This document shows positions 1 through 8,181 of a stretch of 64,000 bases of DNA, piece after piece (position 1 is the first letter of the stretch; each line of letters opens with the position of its first letter). The translations under genes were made by a program, and so were the position numbers. The notes beneath the pieces are model-generated. The model saw only the letters and a list, made by a program, of their open reading frames with translations, was not told where the DNA came from and did no database searches. Origin of the DNA: Pyrinomonadaceae bacterium (GTDB lineage: Bacteria > Acidobacteriota > Blastocatellia > Pyrinomonadales > Pyrinomonadaceae); NCBI GenBank assembly GCA_028284415.1, contig JANQRU010000007.1, forward strand, positions 1,095,243 through 1,159,242, written 5' to 3'.

Positions 1-252
1 GATGACACTCTAAAAGCTGCCAAAACTAGACTTCAAACCGAATTTGACCTAAGTAAAAAAGCTATAGAAAAAGGAGATTCCAAAGAAAAAGAAATCCTAA
101 TACTAAAGACTTGGAACGATTGGTATCTTAAATCTTTAGCATCAATTAACGATATGGTTTCTAAGAAAAACATATTAAAAACTGAGATCGCCGACGCACA
201 ATCTCAACTGCAAAAGCAGACCGATGATTTTATAAAACAATTAGAAAAATAA
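1..252 (+). CDS. C-terminal part of an unrecognised coiled-coil protein (cut by window edge)
   Basis: Frame 1 is open from the first base to a TAA at 250-252 and gives the last 83 residues of a protein. The fragment is rich in Lys, Glu and Gln, with heptad-like spacing near its end (sequence around SQLQKQTDDFIKQLEK), so it is probably a long helix or coiled coil. No cysteines, catalytic motifs or membrane segments are visible. The start lies outside the window and I do not recognise the family. It is on the same strand as the accessory genes further right, separated from them by a gene remnant and the oppositely oriented ybaK. Confidence 0.6.
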   Translation, partial: DDTLKAAKTRLQTEFDLSKKAIEKGDSKEKEILILKTWNDWYLKSLASINDMVSKKNILKTEIADAQSQLQKQTDDFIKQLEK

Positions 253-266
253 TAGAGAGTTCCTAA

Positions 267-359
267 AAAGAGAAAAGATTGACTTGGTATAGATGTGATA
301 GCTTTCTTAATTCAACTACAAATTGGCTTAAGAAGCTAGATAAACAGTCTCCAAAATAA
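267..359 (+). pseudogene. Ghost of the 3' end of an alpha/beta hydrolase gene
   Basis: This frame follows a stop at 264-266, has no start codon and ends with TAA at 357-359. It translates to about 30 residues that closely match the C-terminus of the intact hydrolase at 4829-5878: WYRCDSFLNSTTNWLKKLDKQ here against WNRCDGFLRSMSDWLKKLDK there. No other part of the hydrolase is present. It is therefore a decayed terminal fragment of a paralogue or displaced copy, not a gene. Confidence 0.8.
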
Positions 360-372
360 GTCTTTGTTCAGC

Positions 373-852
373 CTATGTATTAATTCCAACTTCAACCTCT
401 TCAAGTTTCAAAGTATCTTTCAAAACTTTCGGCTCAATTTCAACCAAAAAACCACGCTTTCCACCGTTTATGTAAATTTTTTCTAGATCAAAAATTGTTT
501 TTTCAGCATAGATCGGTAAATTCTTTTTTGTGCCGAATGGAGATGTTCCGCCGAAGATATATCCCGTTAATTTGGTAGCTTTTTCTGCCGATGCGGATGA
601 AACCGATTTTACTTTCAAATGTCTTGCAAGATTCTTTTCCGAAACTTCCCTGTCGCCGTGTTGCAAAACAATCAAAGGCTTTTTCTCATTCGTTTCGAAC
701 ACAAGCGTTTTGACAACCGCGTGTTCATTCACACCCAAAACCTCCGCCGAATGAGTCGTTCCGCCTTTTTCGACATACTCAAAAAGATGCGGTTTGAAAT
801 CAACCTTTTTCTGTCGTAAAAATCTAATCGCTAGTGTTATCGGATAAGACAT
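373..852 (-). CDS. ybaK: Cys-tRNA(Pro)/Cys-tRNA(Cys) deacylase of the YbaK/EbsC family
   Basis: The 159-residue product matches YbaK in length and layout. It begins with the typical TLAIRFL segment and contains KTLVF and an FGTKK-type loop. The conserved stretch SPFGTKKNLPIYAE near residue 104 is a YbaK/ProRS-editing-domain signature. The family hydrolyses Cys-tRNA(Pro) mischarged by prolyl-tRNA synthetase and acts free in the cytoplasm. A GGAG ribosome site precedes the ATG. It is transcribed alone, opposite to its neighbours. Family assignment is secure; exact substrate preference is inferred. Confidence 0.9.
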   Translation of the reverse strand: MSYPITLAIRFLRQKKVDFKPHLFEYVEKGGTTHSAEVLGVNEHAVVKTLVFETNEKKPLIVLQHGDREVSEKNLARHLKVKSVSSASAEKATKLTGYIFGGTSPFGTKKNLPIYAEKTIFDLEKIYINGGKRGFLVEIEPKVLKDTLKLEEVEVGINT

Positions 853-868
853 TTATAGCTCCGTATTT

Positions 869-949
869 ATGAAAAAAACTAAGTTCTTGAGTAAACTCAT
901 ATTTCTTGCCTTTTCGCCTTTAACTTTATACATTACCGCAAGAAACTAG
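869..949 (+). pseudogene. Short remnant A of a membrane-type reading frame, with downstream hairpin repeat
   Basis: A 26-codon frame ends in LTLYITARN-stop. It resembles the end of the start-less frame at 2204-2326 (LTLYLIVINE-stop). The similarity continues downstream of both stops as a run of A, then AACATATA, a few bases, TGCTA, one base, ACG, and a short stem-loop (TCATGCTA with TAGCATGA at about 972-1001). Two copies flank the SnoaL and GNAT genes. It could be an intergenic repeat of a cassette-like array or the tail of a lost gene. I do not think it is a working gene. Confidence 0.45.
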
Positions 950-1042
950 AAAAAAATATAACATATAGTCATGCTAAACGAATGTTCGCCTAGCATGATT
1001 TGTCAGCAATTAAAAACAAGAATAATTTAGATTTATCAAGAT

Positions 1043-1540
1043 ATGGAAGATTCAAATCAAAAAGTTATGCCAAAAATAGAACTCAACAATTATCCACAAG
1101 ATAGTTGGACACCGCAAGAAACGGATAATGTGAAGGTGGTTGTAGATTTCTTTCAACGTTTAATGAATGAACATGACTTCGAATACACGCTTGAAAAGTA
1201 TGGAAATGGCTCATATACACAACACAATAGAGCAATACCAAATGAAATTTCCGGACTTGTAAGCTATGTGAAACAACTTACCAAAAGGTTTCCGGAATAT
1301 TCCTTTGATGTAAAACGGATAATTGCTGACGGAGATTTTGTTGTTTTACACAGTCATTGCACTATGAAAGCAAAACACAGAGGTAATGAGAAAAAAGGAT
1401 TTATCATTACAGATACTTTTAGATTAGAAAATGGTCAATTGGCTGAACATTGGGATGCTATTCAACCGATTGATACTTATACGCGTTTCTTGTTTTTGCT
1501 AATTGGAGGGAAAGTAGAAAATGACAATCCAACTTTTTAG
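1043..1540 (+). CDS. SnoaL-like (NTF2-fold) protein
   Basis: The 165-residue product has the layout of the small SnoaL-like proteins often labelled predicted aldol-condensation-catalysing enzymes. An N-terminal helix (VVDFFQRLMNEHDF) is followed by YGNGSYTQHN, a central SYVKQLTKRFPEYSF helix/strand segment, and the ending DTFRLENGQLAEHWDAIQPI that is diagnostic of the family. These proteins form an alpha+beta cone around a small-molecule pocket, and most have no proven substrate. No signal peptide is seen. It lies in the accessory gene array and has its own leader of about 90 bases. Confidence 0.8.
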   Translation: MEDSNQKVMPKIELNNYPQDSWTPQETDNVKVVVDFFQRLMNEHDFEYTLEKYGNGSYTQHNRAIPNEISGLVSYVKQLTKRFPEYSFDVKRIIADGDFVVLHSHCTMKAKHRGNEKKGFIITDTFRLENGQLAEHWDAIQPIDTYTRFLFLLIGGKVENDNPTF

Positions 1541-1651
1541 TATAAAGTGTTTTTGTATATTAGAGTTCACTTTCAGATAGCCCGAATATTACTTTTTTGG
1601 ATAAATTAGTTTACCTATTTTTAAATCCCACTGGTCAAAAATAATTTACAG

Positions 1652-2152
1652 ATGAACATTGAATTTAAGAGACTAACAGAAATTGAAAAATCAGAGATTA
1701 TCAATTTAATGAACGACCCGTTAGTAAGACGACAAATGCCTTTATTGAAAGGTGATTTTACTGAAAGTGATTGTGAAAAATTTGTAGCCTCTAAAGAACA
1801 GCTTTGGAACGAACATGGCTATGGTCCATGGGCTTTTGTCATAAATGACCAATTTGCCGGTTGGGGTGGAATACAGCCAGAAGATGGAGAAGCCGATCTG
1901 GCTTTGGTGTTACATCCTGATTTTTGGGGCAAAGGCAAAATCTTGTATAAACAGATTATAGACAGAGCCTTCGGTGAATTGGGATTAGAATCCGTACAGG
2001 TTTTGTTTCCGCTTACGAGGACGCGAATAAAAGGTTTATTACAACTCGGTTTTAAGAAGGAAAAAGAATTAGAAATTGGGAATGAACAGTTCATCAGATA
2101 TAGATTAGAGAAATCTGTTAAGAATGAAAATGATTTTGAAAGCGAGAAATAA
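1652..2152 (+). CDS. GNAT-family N-acetyltransferase
   Basis: The 166-residue product has a RimJ/RimL-like GNAT fold. The N-terminal strand IEFKRLTEIEK leads to WAFVINDQFAGWGGIQPE (beta strands) and LALVLHPDFWGKGKILYKQII, where the WGKGK loop corresponds to the acetyl-CoA pyrophosphate-binding R/QxxGxG/A motif in a slightly degenerate form. The C-terminal LGFKKEKELE matches the usual GF.. strand. Substrate is unknown. The gene is about 110 bases downstream of the SnoaL-like gene on the same strand, and I see no clear promoter between them. Confidence 0.8.
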   Translation: MNIEFKRLTEIEKSEIINLMNDPLVRRQMPLLKGDFTESDCEKFVASKEQLWNEHGYGPWAFVINDQFAGWGGIQPEDGEADLALVLHPDFWGKGKILYKQIIDRAFGELGLESVQVLFPLTRTRIKGLLQLGFKKEKELEIGNEQFIRYRLEKSVKNENDFESEK

Positions 2153-2203
2153 ACCTGCTAATACTACGAAAATGCATTAAAAGAATAATAATGTGGAAGT
2201 TAG

Positions 2204-2326
2204 ATTAAAATATTATCTCTTTTAGCAATTGTAACGCCAGTCGATTTGCTAACTTCTTGTGGTAACTCTCCATTTTTACTTGGCTTTGTCCTTTTAACTC
2301 TTTATCTTATCGTAATAAACGAATAA
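2204..2326 (+). pseudogene. Remnant B, related to remnant A, with downstream hairpin repeat
   Basis: After a TAG at 2201-2203 this frame runs without an ATG to TAA at 2324-2326. It gives a hydrophobic sequence with a lipoprotein-like stretch (LLTSCGNSP) and ends in LTLYLIVINE. The end and the following 40 bases (AACATATA, then TGCTATACG and a stem TGCTATA with TATAGCA at about 2345-2377) parallel remnant A. It may be the tail of a lost small membrane protein or part of an array repeat. Confidence 0.45.
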
Positions 2327-2392
2327 AAACGCAACATATAAGCCTGCTATACGTACCTTCACTTAACAAGATATAGCAATAATTGTAAAACT

Positions 2393-3697
2393 ATGAGAAA
2401 AGCATATTCAATCTTGATTTTAATCCTTTGCTTCATAATAAGTTCTTATGGACAAACCAAGAAAATTAGTGTCGATACTATTCAGCAGTATTTTAATGAA
2501 ACTAAAGTAGCTACAAATAAATACAAAAAATTGTGGGATTTTGATTTATATGGTCCGATGCTTATTGTCAATCCGTTTAACAGAATGGTATATGCGAACT
2601 ACCCTGATAATTTAGGTGTGCTAAAAAAAGAAGGAGGTTTATATGTTGGCACTTTGCCGAAAGGTATTTTACTCGGAAATGTTGCGACAAAATGGGGTGG
2701 TAGAACTTGGGCGATGGTGTTAACGATTTTTATTAAGGATGAAAAAGAAGACCGAATTGAGCTTTTTACCCACGAACTTTTCCATAGGGTTCAACCGAAA
2801 CTCGGCTTTAAAAAAGTGAATGATGGCAATAACCAACATTTAGATAGCAAAGATGGTCGAATATATCTTCGCTTAGAATTAAAGGCTTTGGTTAACGCGT
2901 TAAAAGCAAGTAGTCCCAAAGAAACAACCAAGCACGTTTCAAACGCCCTTAAATTTAGAAAATATCGTTATCAATTATTCCCTAATGCACACGCAAGTGA
3001 GGCAACCATTGAAATAAATGAAGGCATCGCTTCCTATACCGGAAAAGTGCATCGTGGGTTAAAAGGTCAGGATTTATCTAACTTTATGGAATTCAAAATA
3101 CAAGAATTTCTAAAACAACCCAGCTATGTTCAGTTGTTTGCCTACCAAACCATTCCTGTCTATGGATTTATACTGTCAGATAAAAATAGGTTTTGGAATA
3201 AAGAAGTAAATTCTAATACAAACTTGACCGATTACCTTTACCAAACTTTTTCGTTTAAATCTAAGGATTTAAGTAAGATAAACATTGAATCTGTTGGCAA
3301 ACAATATGATATGGATACCATAGTTTCCCAAGAAACCGAAAGAGAAAAAAAGATACAAAAACAGATAGCTGAATACAAACAAAAATTTGTTGAACAACCA
3401 CACTTTACAATTCCCTTTAAGAAAAAAAGAGTTGCCTACGATACTCGATATATTACTACAATTAAGGGTATCGGGTTTGTATATCCTACTTTTACTGCAA
3501 GAGATGTTTGGGGTGTACTCGAAGTAAAAAAAGTCGGAGGACTCTTAAATCAAAAGAAAACCTCAGTCACTATTACAGTGCCAACATCGGTAAAAGGACG
3601 CATTATCAAAGGAAATGGATGGACACTTAAGCTAAATGAAGGTTATGAATTAGTAAAGGATGAAAATTCAGGAAACTTCACGTTAAGAGAAAACTAA
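2393..3697 (+). CDS. Secreted HExxH-motif protein, putative zinc metallopeptidase
   Basis: The 434-residue product starts with a signal peptide (hydrophobic residues 5-19, cleavage likely after SYGQ). Near residue 127 it has THELFHR, an HExxH zinc motif. About 80 residues later NEGIASY could supply the third ligand glutamate of a gluzincin-type site. The C-terminal 100 residues look beta-rich and basic. I do not recognise a named family. The motif pairing is suggestive but not proof of protease activity. It is a single gene between remnant B and the gamma-glutamylcyclotransferase-like gene. Confidence 0.6.
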   Translation: MRKAYSILILILCFIISSYGQTKKISVDTIQQYFNETKVATNKYKKLWDFDLYGPMLIVNPFNRMVYANYPDNLGVLKKEGGLYVGTLPKGILLGNVATKWGGRTWAMVLTIFIKDEKEDRIELFTHELFHRVQPKLGFKKVNDGNNQHLDSKDGRIYLRLELKALVNALKASSPKETTKHVSNALKFRKYRYQLFPNAHASEATIEINEGIASYTGKVHRGLKGQDLSNFMEFKIQEFLKQPSYVQLFAYQTIPVYGFILSDKNRFWNKEVNSNTNLTDYLYQTFSFKSKDLSKINIESVGKQYDMDTIVSQETEREKKIQKQIAEYKQKFVEQPHFTIPFKKKRVAYDTRYITTIKGIGFVYPTFTARDVWGVLEVKKVGGLLNQKKTSVTITVPTSVKGRIIKGNGWTLKLNEGYELVKDENSGNFTLREN

Positions 3698-3727
3698 CGA
3701 AGCCTATTCGGATTAAAATATAACATT

Positions 3728-4138
3728 ATGAAAGTCTTTTTTTATGGTCTATTTATGGATGAGGACATTTTATTAAAAAATGGAATAAACCCATCTATTC
3801 CTCAAAAAGGATATTTAAATAATTACGCCTTAAAAATTGGAAATCGAGCCTCCTTAATTCCGTGTAAAGATGAAAAAGCTTACGGAATTTTGATGGATGT
3901 AAACGATGAAAAAATAAGCAAATTATATGCTGAAGAAAGCGTCGCAGATTATGTTCCCGAAACTGTAAAAGTTATCACCGAATCAAATGAGGAAGTAACA
4001 GCGACTTGCTATAATTTACCGCTTGAATTATTGACGGGAACAAATGAATCTTATGCAAAATCTCTTTATGAATTGGCTAAACAGAAAGGCTTTCCGAAGG
4101 ACTATTTAGCGAAGATTAAAATATTTTACAAAAGGTAA
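3728..4138 (+). CDS. Gamma-glutamylcyclotransferase-like (AIG2/BtrG fold) protein
   Basis: The 136-residue product begins VFFYGLFMDEDIL, matching the YGxL nucleotide-like loop that opens gamma-glutamylcyclotransferase-fold proteins. It continues with GYLNNYALKIGNRASLIP and a YGILMDV strand typical of the family. The fold usually releases 5-oxoproline from gamma-glutamyl amides, but many members are uncharacterised. The intergenic distance to the next gene is 11 bases, so the two are probably co-transcribed. Confidence 0.75.
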   Translation: MKVFFYGLFMDEDILLKNGINPSIPQKGYLNNYALKIGNRASLIPCKDEKAYGILMDVNDEKISKLYAEESVADYVPETVKVITESNEEVTATCYNLPLELLTGTNESYAKSLYELAKQKGFPKDYLAKIKIFYKR

Positions 4139-4149
4139 TTAGATAATTG

Positions 4150-4797
4150 ATGAACAAAACAGTTGAAAATTATTTACTTGAAGGTTGTGGACGTTGCCCG
4201 CTTGGAGGTACACCTGATTGTAAAGTCCATAAATGGATTCAGGAATTGAAATTATTGAGAAAGATAGTTCTCGAATGTGGATTAACAGAAGAATGCAAAT
4301 GGGGAATTCCTTGTTATACCTTTCAAAACAGTAATGTACTTTTAGTTAGTGCATTTAAGGATTATTGTGCAATCAGTTTTTTCAAAGGGTCTTTATTAAA
4401 TGACACCGAGGAGATATTAGAAAAACCCGGAAAAAACTCGCAGGCTACTCGATTGATAAAGTTCAAGAACATTGAAAAAGTTAAGGAAATCGAAGCCGAA
4501 ATAAAAACCTTTATCTATGAAGCCATCGAGGTAGAAAAAGCAGGATTAAAAGTAAATTTCAAAAAGAACCCCGAACCTATTCCCGAAGAATTAAAAAAGA
4601 AATTCGCGGGAGATCAAATGTTAAAATCCGCTTTTGAAGCTTTAACACCGGGACGACAACGGGGATACATTATCCATTTTTCAGCTCCCAAACAATCCAA
4701 GACACGAGAATCAAGGATTGAAAAAAGTGTTGGGAAAATCTTAAATGGAGAAGGACTACACGATAAATATACCCGTAAAAATAAAACCAGCCCATAA
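4150..4797 (+). CDS. YdeI/OmpD-associated family protein with DUF1801-type core
   Basis: I take the ATG at 4150; a TTG one codon earlier is in frame but unnecessary. The 215-residue product has the DUF1801/YdhG-like core (TEECKWGIPCYTFQNSNVL, then a K-rich helical part) and the C-terminal YdeI signature (FEALTPGRQRGYIIHFS, KQSKTRESRIEK). Homologues are annotated as bacteriocin-protection or OmpD-associated proteins without a firm biochemical role. An N-terminal cysteine cluster (CGRCPLGGTPDCKVH) could bind metal. It overlaps no other gene. Confidence 0.8.
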   Translation: MNKTVENYLLEGCGRCPLGGTPDCKVHKWIQELKLLRKIVLECGLTEECKWGIPCYTFQNSNVLLVSAFKDYCAISFFKGSLLNDTEEILEKPGKNSQATRLIKFKNIEKVKEIEAEIKTFIYEAIEVEKAGLKVNFKKNPEPIPEELKKKFAGDQMLKSAFEALTPGRQRGYIIHFSAPKQSKTRESRIEKSVGKILNGEGLHDKYTRKNKTSP

Positions 4798-4828
4798 CAG
4801 CGTAAAAACTCTCTTTTGGAAATACGAT

Positions 4829-5878
4829 ATGAAAATAGCTTTAACAATCGTAATACTTATTTTTTCCGTCATTAATTCTCAGGCTCAAATTAAAAAGGAA
4901 ATCTTTGAATTTGGATTTGAGGGAGTTGTCTTAAATGGCGTGCTGAATATGCCTGAGAACAATAATCCCAAGGGAATTGTTCTTATCATTCACGGTTCGG
5001 GTAGAACGAATGCCGTAGCTCAAGAATGGCATAAAGATGTGCGGGAAACATTTGTAAATGCAGGTTATGCAACTTACATGTGGGACAAAATGGGATGTGG
5101 CAAAAGTGGAGGAAAATTTGACTATAATCAAACAGTTCAAAGTAGTGCCTCGGAAGCCATTGCGGCGATAAATACTTTAAAGAAAAAACGTGTAAAAGGT
5201 TCGGATAAAATCGGTTTGTGGGGAATTAGCAGGGCAGGATGGATAAACCCTTTAGTTATTAATCAATACAAAGATATTAAATTTTGGATCTCGGCGAGTG
5301 GCGTTGATGATAAAGAGAGTTTTAATTACCTGTTTGAAGAAAATTTGAGAATAAACGGGCATTCGGAAAAAAAGATTCGCCTATTATTGAGCGAACTAAA
5401 AGAAAGCGTCCGTTTAACACATTCGGGAGCAAGTTTTGAAGAGTACATGGAAGCGACCAAAAACCTCCGAAAAAATAAGTTTTTAAGGAGATTCAATAAT
5501 AACTCTGAAACCACGAAAAAAGGCTTTTATGATTTCCAAGAAACTTTTATGAAACAGAAATTGGATAAAGAAACCGGTTTGATAGTTTATGTAGAGAATT
5601 TTGACAAAACTTTATCAAATATAAAAATCCCTGTTTTAGCTCTTTTCGGAGAAAAAGATAAGCATGTAGATTGGAAGAAAACCAAATCCCTTTATAAAAG
5701 AACACTTGGCAAAAATACTGATCTGACCATCAAAACATTTCCCGATTGCAACCACAATATGTATAAGGCGAAAACGGGAGGGTTTTATGAATTTCAAGAT
5801 GACAAATTGCCTTGGAATAGATGTGATGGTTTTCTTCGCTCAATGTCAGATTGGCTCAAAAAATTAGATAAGCAATAA
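4829..5878 (+). CDS. Secreted alpha/beta hydrolase
   Basis: The frame is open from 4745, but the ATG at 4829 starts a clean signal peptide (MKIALTIVILIFSVINSQAQ), so I choose it. The mature protein shows LIIHGSGRT (oxyanion strand and HG), WDKMGCGKSGG, GLWGISRAGW (the GxSxxG nucleophile elbow), FGEKDKHV (acid) and NHNMY (histidine). This completes a Ser-Asp-His triad as in S9/S15-like esterase-peptidases. The 349-residue length is typical. A ghost of its last 30 codons lies at 267-359. Substrate unknown. Confidence 0.85.
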   Translation: MKIALTIVILIFSVINSQAQIKKEIFEFGFEGVVLNGVLNMPENNNPKGIVLIIHGSGRTNAVAQEWHKDVRETFVNAGYATYMWDKMGCGKSGGKFDYNQTVQSSASEAIAAINTLKKKRVKGSDKIGLWGISRAGWINPLVINQYKDIKFWISASGVDDKESFNYLFEENLRINGHSEKKIRLLLSELKESVRLTHSGASFEEYMEATKNLRKNKFLRRFNNNSETTKKGFYDFQETFMKQKLDKETGLIVYVENFDKTLSNIKIPVLALFGEKDKHVDWKKTKSLYKRTLGKNTDLTIKTFPDCNHNMYKAKTGGFYEFQDDKLPWNRCDGFLRSMSDWLKKLDKQ

Positions 5879-5895
5879 GAAATTAATGATCAAAA

Positions 5896-6708
5896 ATGGA
5901 GAACTATAATTATTTTCTTTTAGATACATTTACAAGCGAGGCTTTCAAAGGTAATCCAACTCCAGTATGCATTTTGGAAAAGCCCATTCGGGAAGAAAAA
6001 TTAAATTTATTAGCTAAAGAATTCAATTGTCCGGTAACTGTCTTCATATTAAATAGTGATAAACGGGACACTTACCAAATACGATATTTCACCGTAACAG
6101 GTGAGATTCCTGCTTGTGGTCACGGCACTCTTGGTGGTGCTCATATTTTGTTTAGAAAAAACCAGCGAACTGATTCAATTAGATTCGAAACTATCGAAGG
6201 AATAGAACTTAATGCTTCAAAAGAAGATGAAACAATCTTTATTGATTATCCAAAGTTTGGAAAAGCAGATATCAAACCCAATGCCAAGATCATCGAAGCT
6301 TTAGGACTCAAATCTACCAAAGCATATTTCATTTGCGAGGAACTTGAATCCTTATTTATTGAATTAGAAAGTGATGAAGAAATAAGAAAGGTAACGCCGG
6401 ATTTTGAGAAACTAATTCAATGCACCGATAAAATTAAAGAAGTGGTAATTATGAGTGAATCGAAAGCTGAAGAATTTGATTTCACGCTTCGATCTTTTTG
6501 CCCCTGGATAGGAATAAATGAAGACCCCGTAACCGGTTCGATTCATTCGGTTTTAGGGCATTACTGGAAAAACAGATTAGACAAAGACGTATTAACTGTA
6601 AATCAAGCTTCCGAAAGAGGTGGAAAAATAATCGTAAAACCTTTAGAGAATGCGGTCAAAATTGGCGGGAATTGTAAGATTATAGTTAAAGGAAAAATAG
6701 ATTATTAA
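5896..6708 (+). CDS. PhzF-family isomerase/epimerase-like protein
   Basis: The 270-residue product has the two-lobed PhzF layout. The N-terminus contains DTFTSEAFKGNPTPVC and the catalytic-region FTVTGEIPACGHGTLG, where the Glu before IPACGHGT is the family's acid/base residue. The C-terminal lobe carries EDPVTGSIHSVLGHYW. PhzF itself isomerises 2,3-dihydro-3-hydroxyanthranilate in phenazine synthesis, but most chromosomal homologues outside phenazine clusters have unknown substrates. No phenazine genes are nearby. It follows the hydrolase by 17 bases. Confidence 0.9.
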   Translation: MENYNYFLLDTFTSEAFKGNPTPVCILEKPIREEKLNLLAKEFNCPVTVFILNSDKRDTYQIRYFTVTGEIPACGHGTLGGAHILFRKNQRTDSIRFETIEGIELNASKEDETIFIDYPKFGKADIKPNAKIIEALGLKSTKAYFICEELESLFIELESDEEIRKVTPDFEKLIQCTDKIKEVVIMSESKAEEFDFTLRSFCPWIGINEDPVTGSIHSVLGHYWKNRLDKDVLTVNQASERGGKIIVKPLENAVKIGGNCKIIVKGKIDY

Positions 6709-6725
6709 TACTGCCCTCTAAATTT

Positions 6726-7100
6726 CTACTCTTTGTATAGATGAACTCCTAAAACAAACGCCAGAGCGATCATCGCCCCAACATCAATCCAAGCTACTTT
6801 GTTTAATTCGGTTGCATAATTCGTCGAAGTCCAAACCAGAAAAATAAAAGTAACTTTACTTATAAACGCCAAAGCTATCGCCAAAATTCGATAATCTGCT
6901 TTGAACGCCGCCACGATTAAAGCAATCCCGACAATGCTCAAAAGCACGCCACGATGCCGCATTAAGATCGAAAGAGTTTCGCCTTCGAGATTTATACCAT
7001 AAAGACTTTTCGTTCGCGTCGGGCTAAAAAACACAATCACGGGCAAGATGTTTATAATCCCGATGAGAAACAAAATAATTGATGAGATTTTGTCTAACAT
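6726..7100 (-). CDS. Small four-helix membrane protein
   Basis: I choose the ATG at 7100 over an in-frame TTG two codons upstream that abuts the tag stop codon. The 124-residue product has about four hydrophobic segments: ISSIILFLIGIINILPVIVFF, the region around VLLSIVGIALIVAAF, ILAIALAFISKVTFIFLVW, and VGAMIALAFVLGVHLY. An RxGLxxLxG-like RHRGVLLSIVGI sits at the second segment. Similar small integral-membrane proteins are sometimes mis-annotated as phosphopantetheine adenylyltransferase. Function unknown. It is probably co-transcribed with tag. Confidence 0.65.
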   Translation of the reverse strand: MLDKISSIILFLIGIINILPVIVFFSPTRTKSLYGINLEGETLSILMRHRGVLLSIVGIALIVAAFKADYRILAIALAFISKVTFIFLVWTSTNYATELNKVAWIDVGAMIALAFVLGVHLYKE

Positions 7101-7106
7101 TTTCAA

Positions 7107-7661
7107 TCAAACTCTATCATACAGAAAACACGAAACAATGTGGTCATTAACCATCCCTGTCGCTTGCATAAAAGCATAGCAGATTGTTGAACCGACGAAA
7201 TTAAATCCACGCTTTTTCAAGTCCTTGCTCATTGTGTCGGAGATTTCAGTTTTGGCGGGAACATCTTCAAGTTTCTTGAATTTATTTACGATTGGTTTGC
7301 CATCCACAAAACTCCAGATGTATTTATCGAATGTGCCAAATTCTTCTTTTACTCTGAGATATGCATTTGCGTTTTGAATTGCGGACTTTATCTTCAAACG
7401 GTTGCGAATGATTCCTGAATTTTGGAGTAATTCCTCTTTCTTTTTATCGTCATATTTAGCAATTTTCTTCGCATCGAAATTATCAAAGGCTTCCCGATAA
7501 TTTTCGCGTTTAGCCAAAACCGTATCCCAAGACAAACCTGCTTGAGCACCTTCTAAAATTAGGAACTCAAATAGAAGCCGATCATCATGAAGCGGAACGC
7601 CCCATTCTTTGTCATGATATTCAATCGCTAAATCATTTCTCGCCCATTCGCATCTTTTCAT
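7107..7661 (-). CDS. tag: DNA-3-methyladenine glycosylase I
   Basis: The 184-residue product has the Tag signature from its first residues (MKRCEWA, YHDKEWGVP) through FEFLILEGAQAGLSW, the catalytic-pocket Glu-containing helix. It ends with GFNFVGSTICYAFMQATGMVNDH and HIVSCF. The Cys/His zinc-snap ligands are recognisable (Cys4, His17, His at HIVSC, and the final Cys). The enzyme removes 3-methyladenine from alkylated DNA in base-excision repair. It sits between the lipoprotein and membrane protein genes, almost touching both, in a likely operon. Confidence 0.95.
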   Translation of the reverse strand: MKRCEWARNDLAIEYHDKEWGVPLHDDRLLFEFLILEGAQAGLSWDTVLAKRENYREAFDNFDAKKIAKYDDKKKEELLQNSGIIRNRLKIKSAIQNANAYLRVKEEFGTFDKYIWSFVDGKPIVNKFKKLEDVPAKTEISDTMSKDLKKRGFNFVGSTICYAFMQATGMVNDHIVSCFLYDRV

Positions 7662-7663
7662 AA

Positions 7664-8110
7664 CTATTGTTCGATTTTATAAACTTTCGTGTGGCAAACA
7701 ACATTTTTGGAAACTGAGTCTGTCGTGCTGCGGACTTTGCCCGTAACTTTAACTTTTTTGGTTAAATCAATTTTGTTTCCGTCATTGCCCCTTATGTTAA
7801 TCGTGTCTAATGTGTAGCCTCTTTCAAGTTTGTCCATCGCATTTGCACCGCTGGCAATGGCTATGTCAACTTTGTTGCCATCTTCGTCTTTTGAATCTTT
7901 CTTCAGTTTGAAACCGCACTCCATACGACCGCTTGTGTTGGAACAATAAACGCCGGTTCCGGGGTCTAAAAACCCTTCAACTTCGACGGTTTTGCCATCA
8001 GTTGAGGCATCGCACATTTTGGCATATTCAATCGGCTCACCTTTTGGTGGTTCGCAAGCGGTTAAAAAGAAAAGGGTTGAAATTATCGTTAAAAATAGAA
8101 TCTTTTTCAT
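7664..8110 (-). CDS. Lipoprotein with OB-fold-like domain
   Basis: The ATG at 8110 gives a standard lipoprotein signal (MKKILFLTIISTLFFLTAC, lipobox LTAC with the acylated Cys). An upstream in-frame start would spoil it. The mature 130 residues carry KTVEVEGFLD, then KKVKVTGKVRST and a VYKIE end, the pattern of a small OB-fold, tRNA_anti-like nucleic-acid or ligand-binding domain. Four further cysteines could form disulphides. Role unknown; likely anchored in the envelope. The gene is 2 bases from tag. Confidence 0.6.
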   Translation of the reverse strand: MKKILFLTIISTLFFLTACEPPKGEPIEYAKMCDASTDGKTVEVEGFLDPGTGVYCSNTSGRMECGFKLKKDSKDEDGNKVDIAIASGANAMDKLERGYTLDTINIRGNDGNKIDLTKKVKVTGKVRSTTDSVSKNVVCHTKVYKIEQ

Positions 8111-8122
8111 AGTTTTATTTGG

Positions 8123-8179
8123 CAGAAACACGACCGTTAGGAAGTGTGTAAAACACGCTCCTTTACAGTCGCGTTTCTG
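8123..8179 (+). repeat. REP-like palindrome, family 1, copy A
   Basis: Outer arms 8123-8134 (CAGAAACACGAC) and 8168-8179 (GTCGCGTTTCTG) pair with one mismatch. Inside, GGAAGTGTGT pairs with ACACGCTCC, giving two nested stems. The core CGACCGTTAGGAAG recurs at 47590-47660 and, as CGACCGTCAGGAAG, in the larger inverted repeat at 63696-63808. It lies just upstream of the lipoprotein gene. Confidence 0.75.
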
Positions 8180-8181
8180 TC

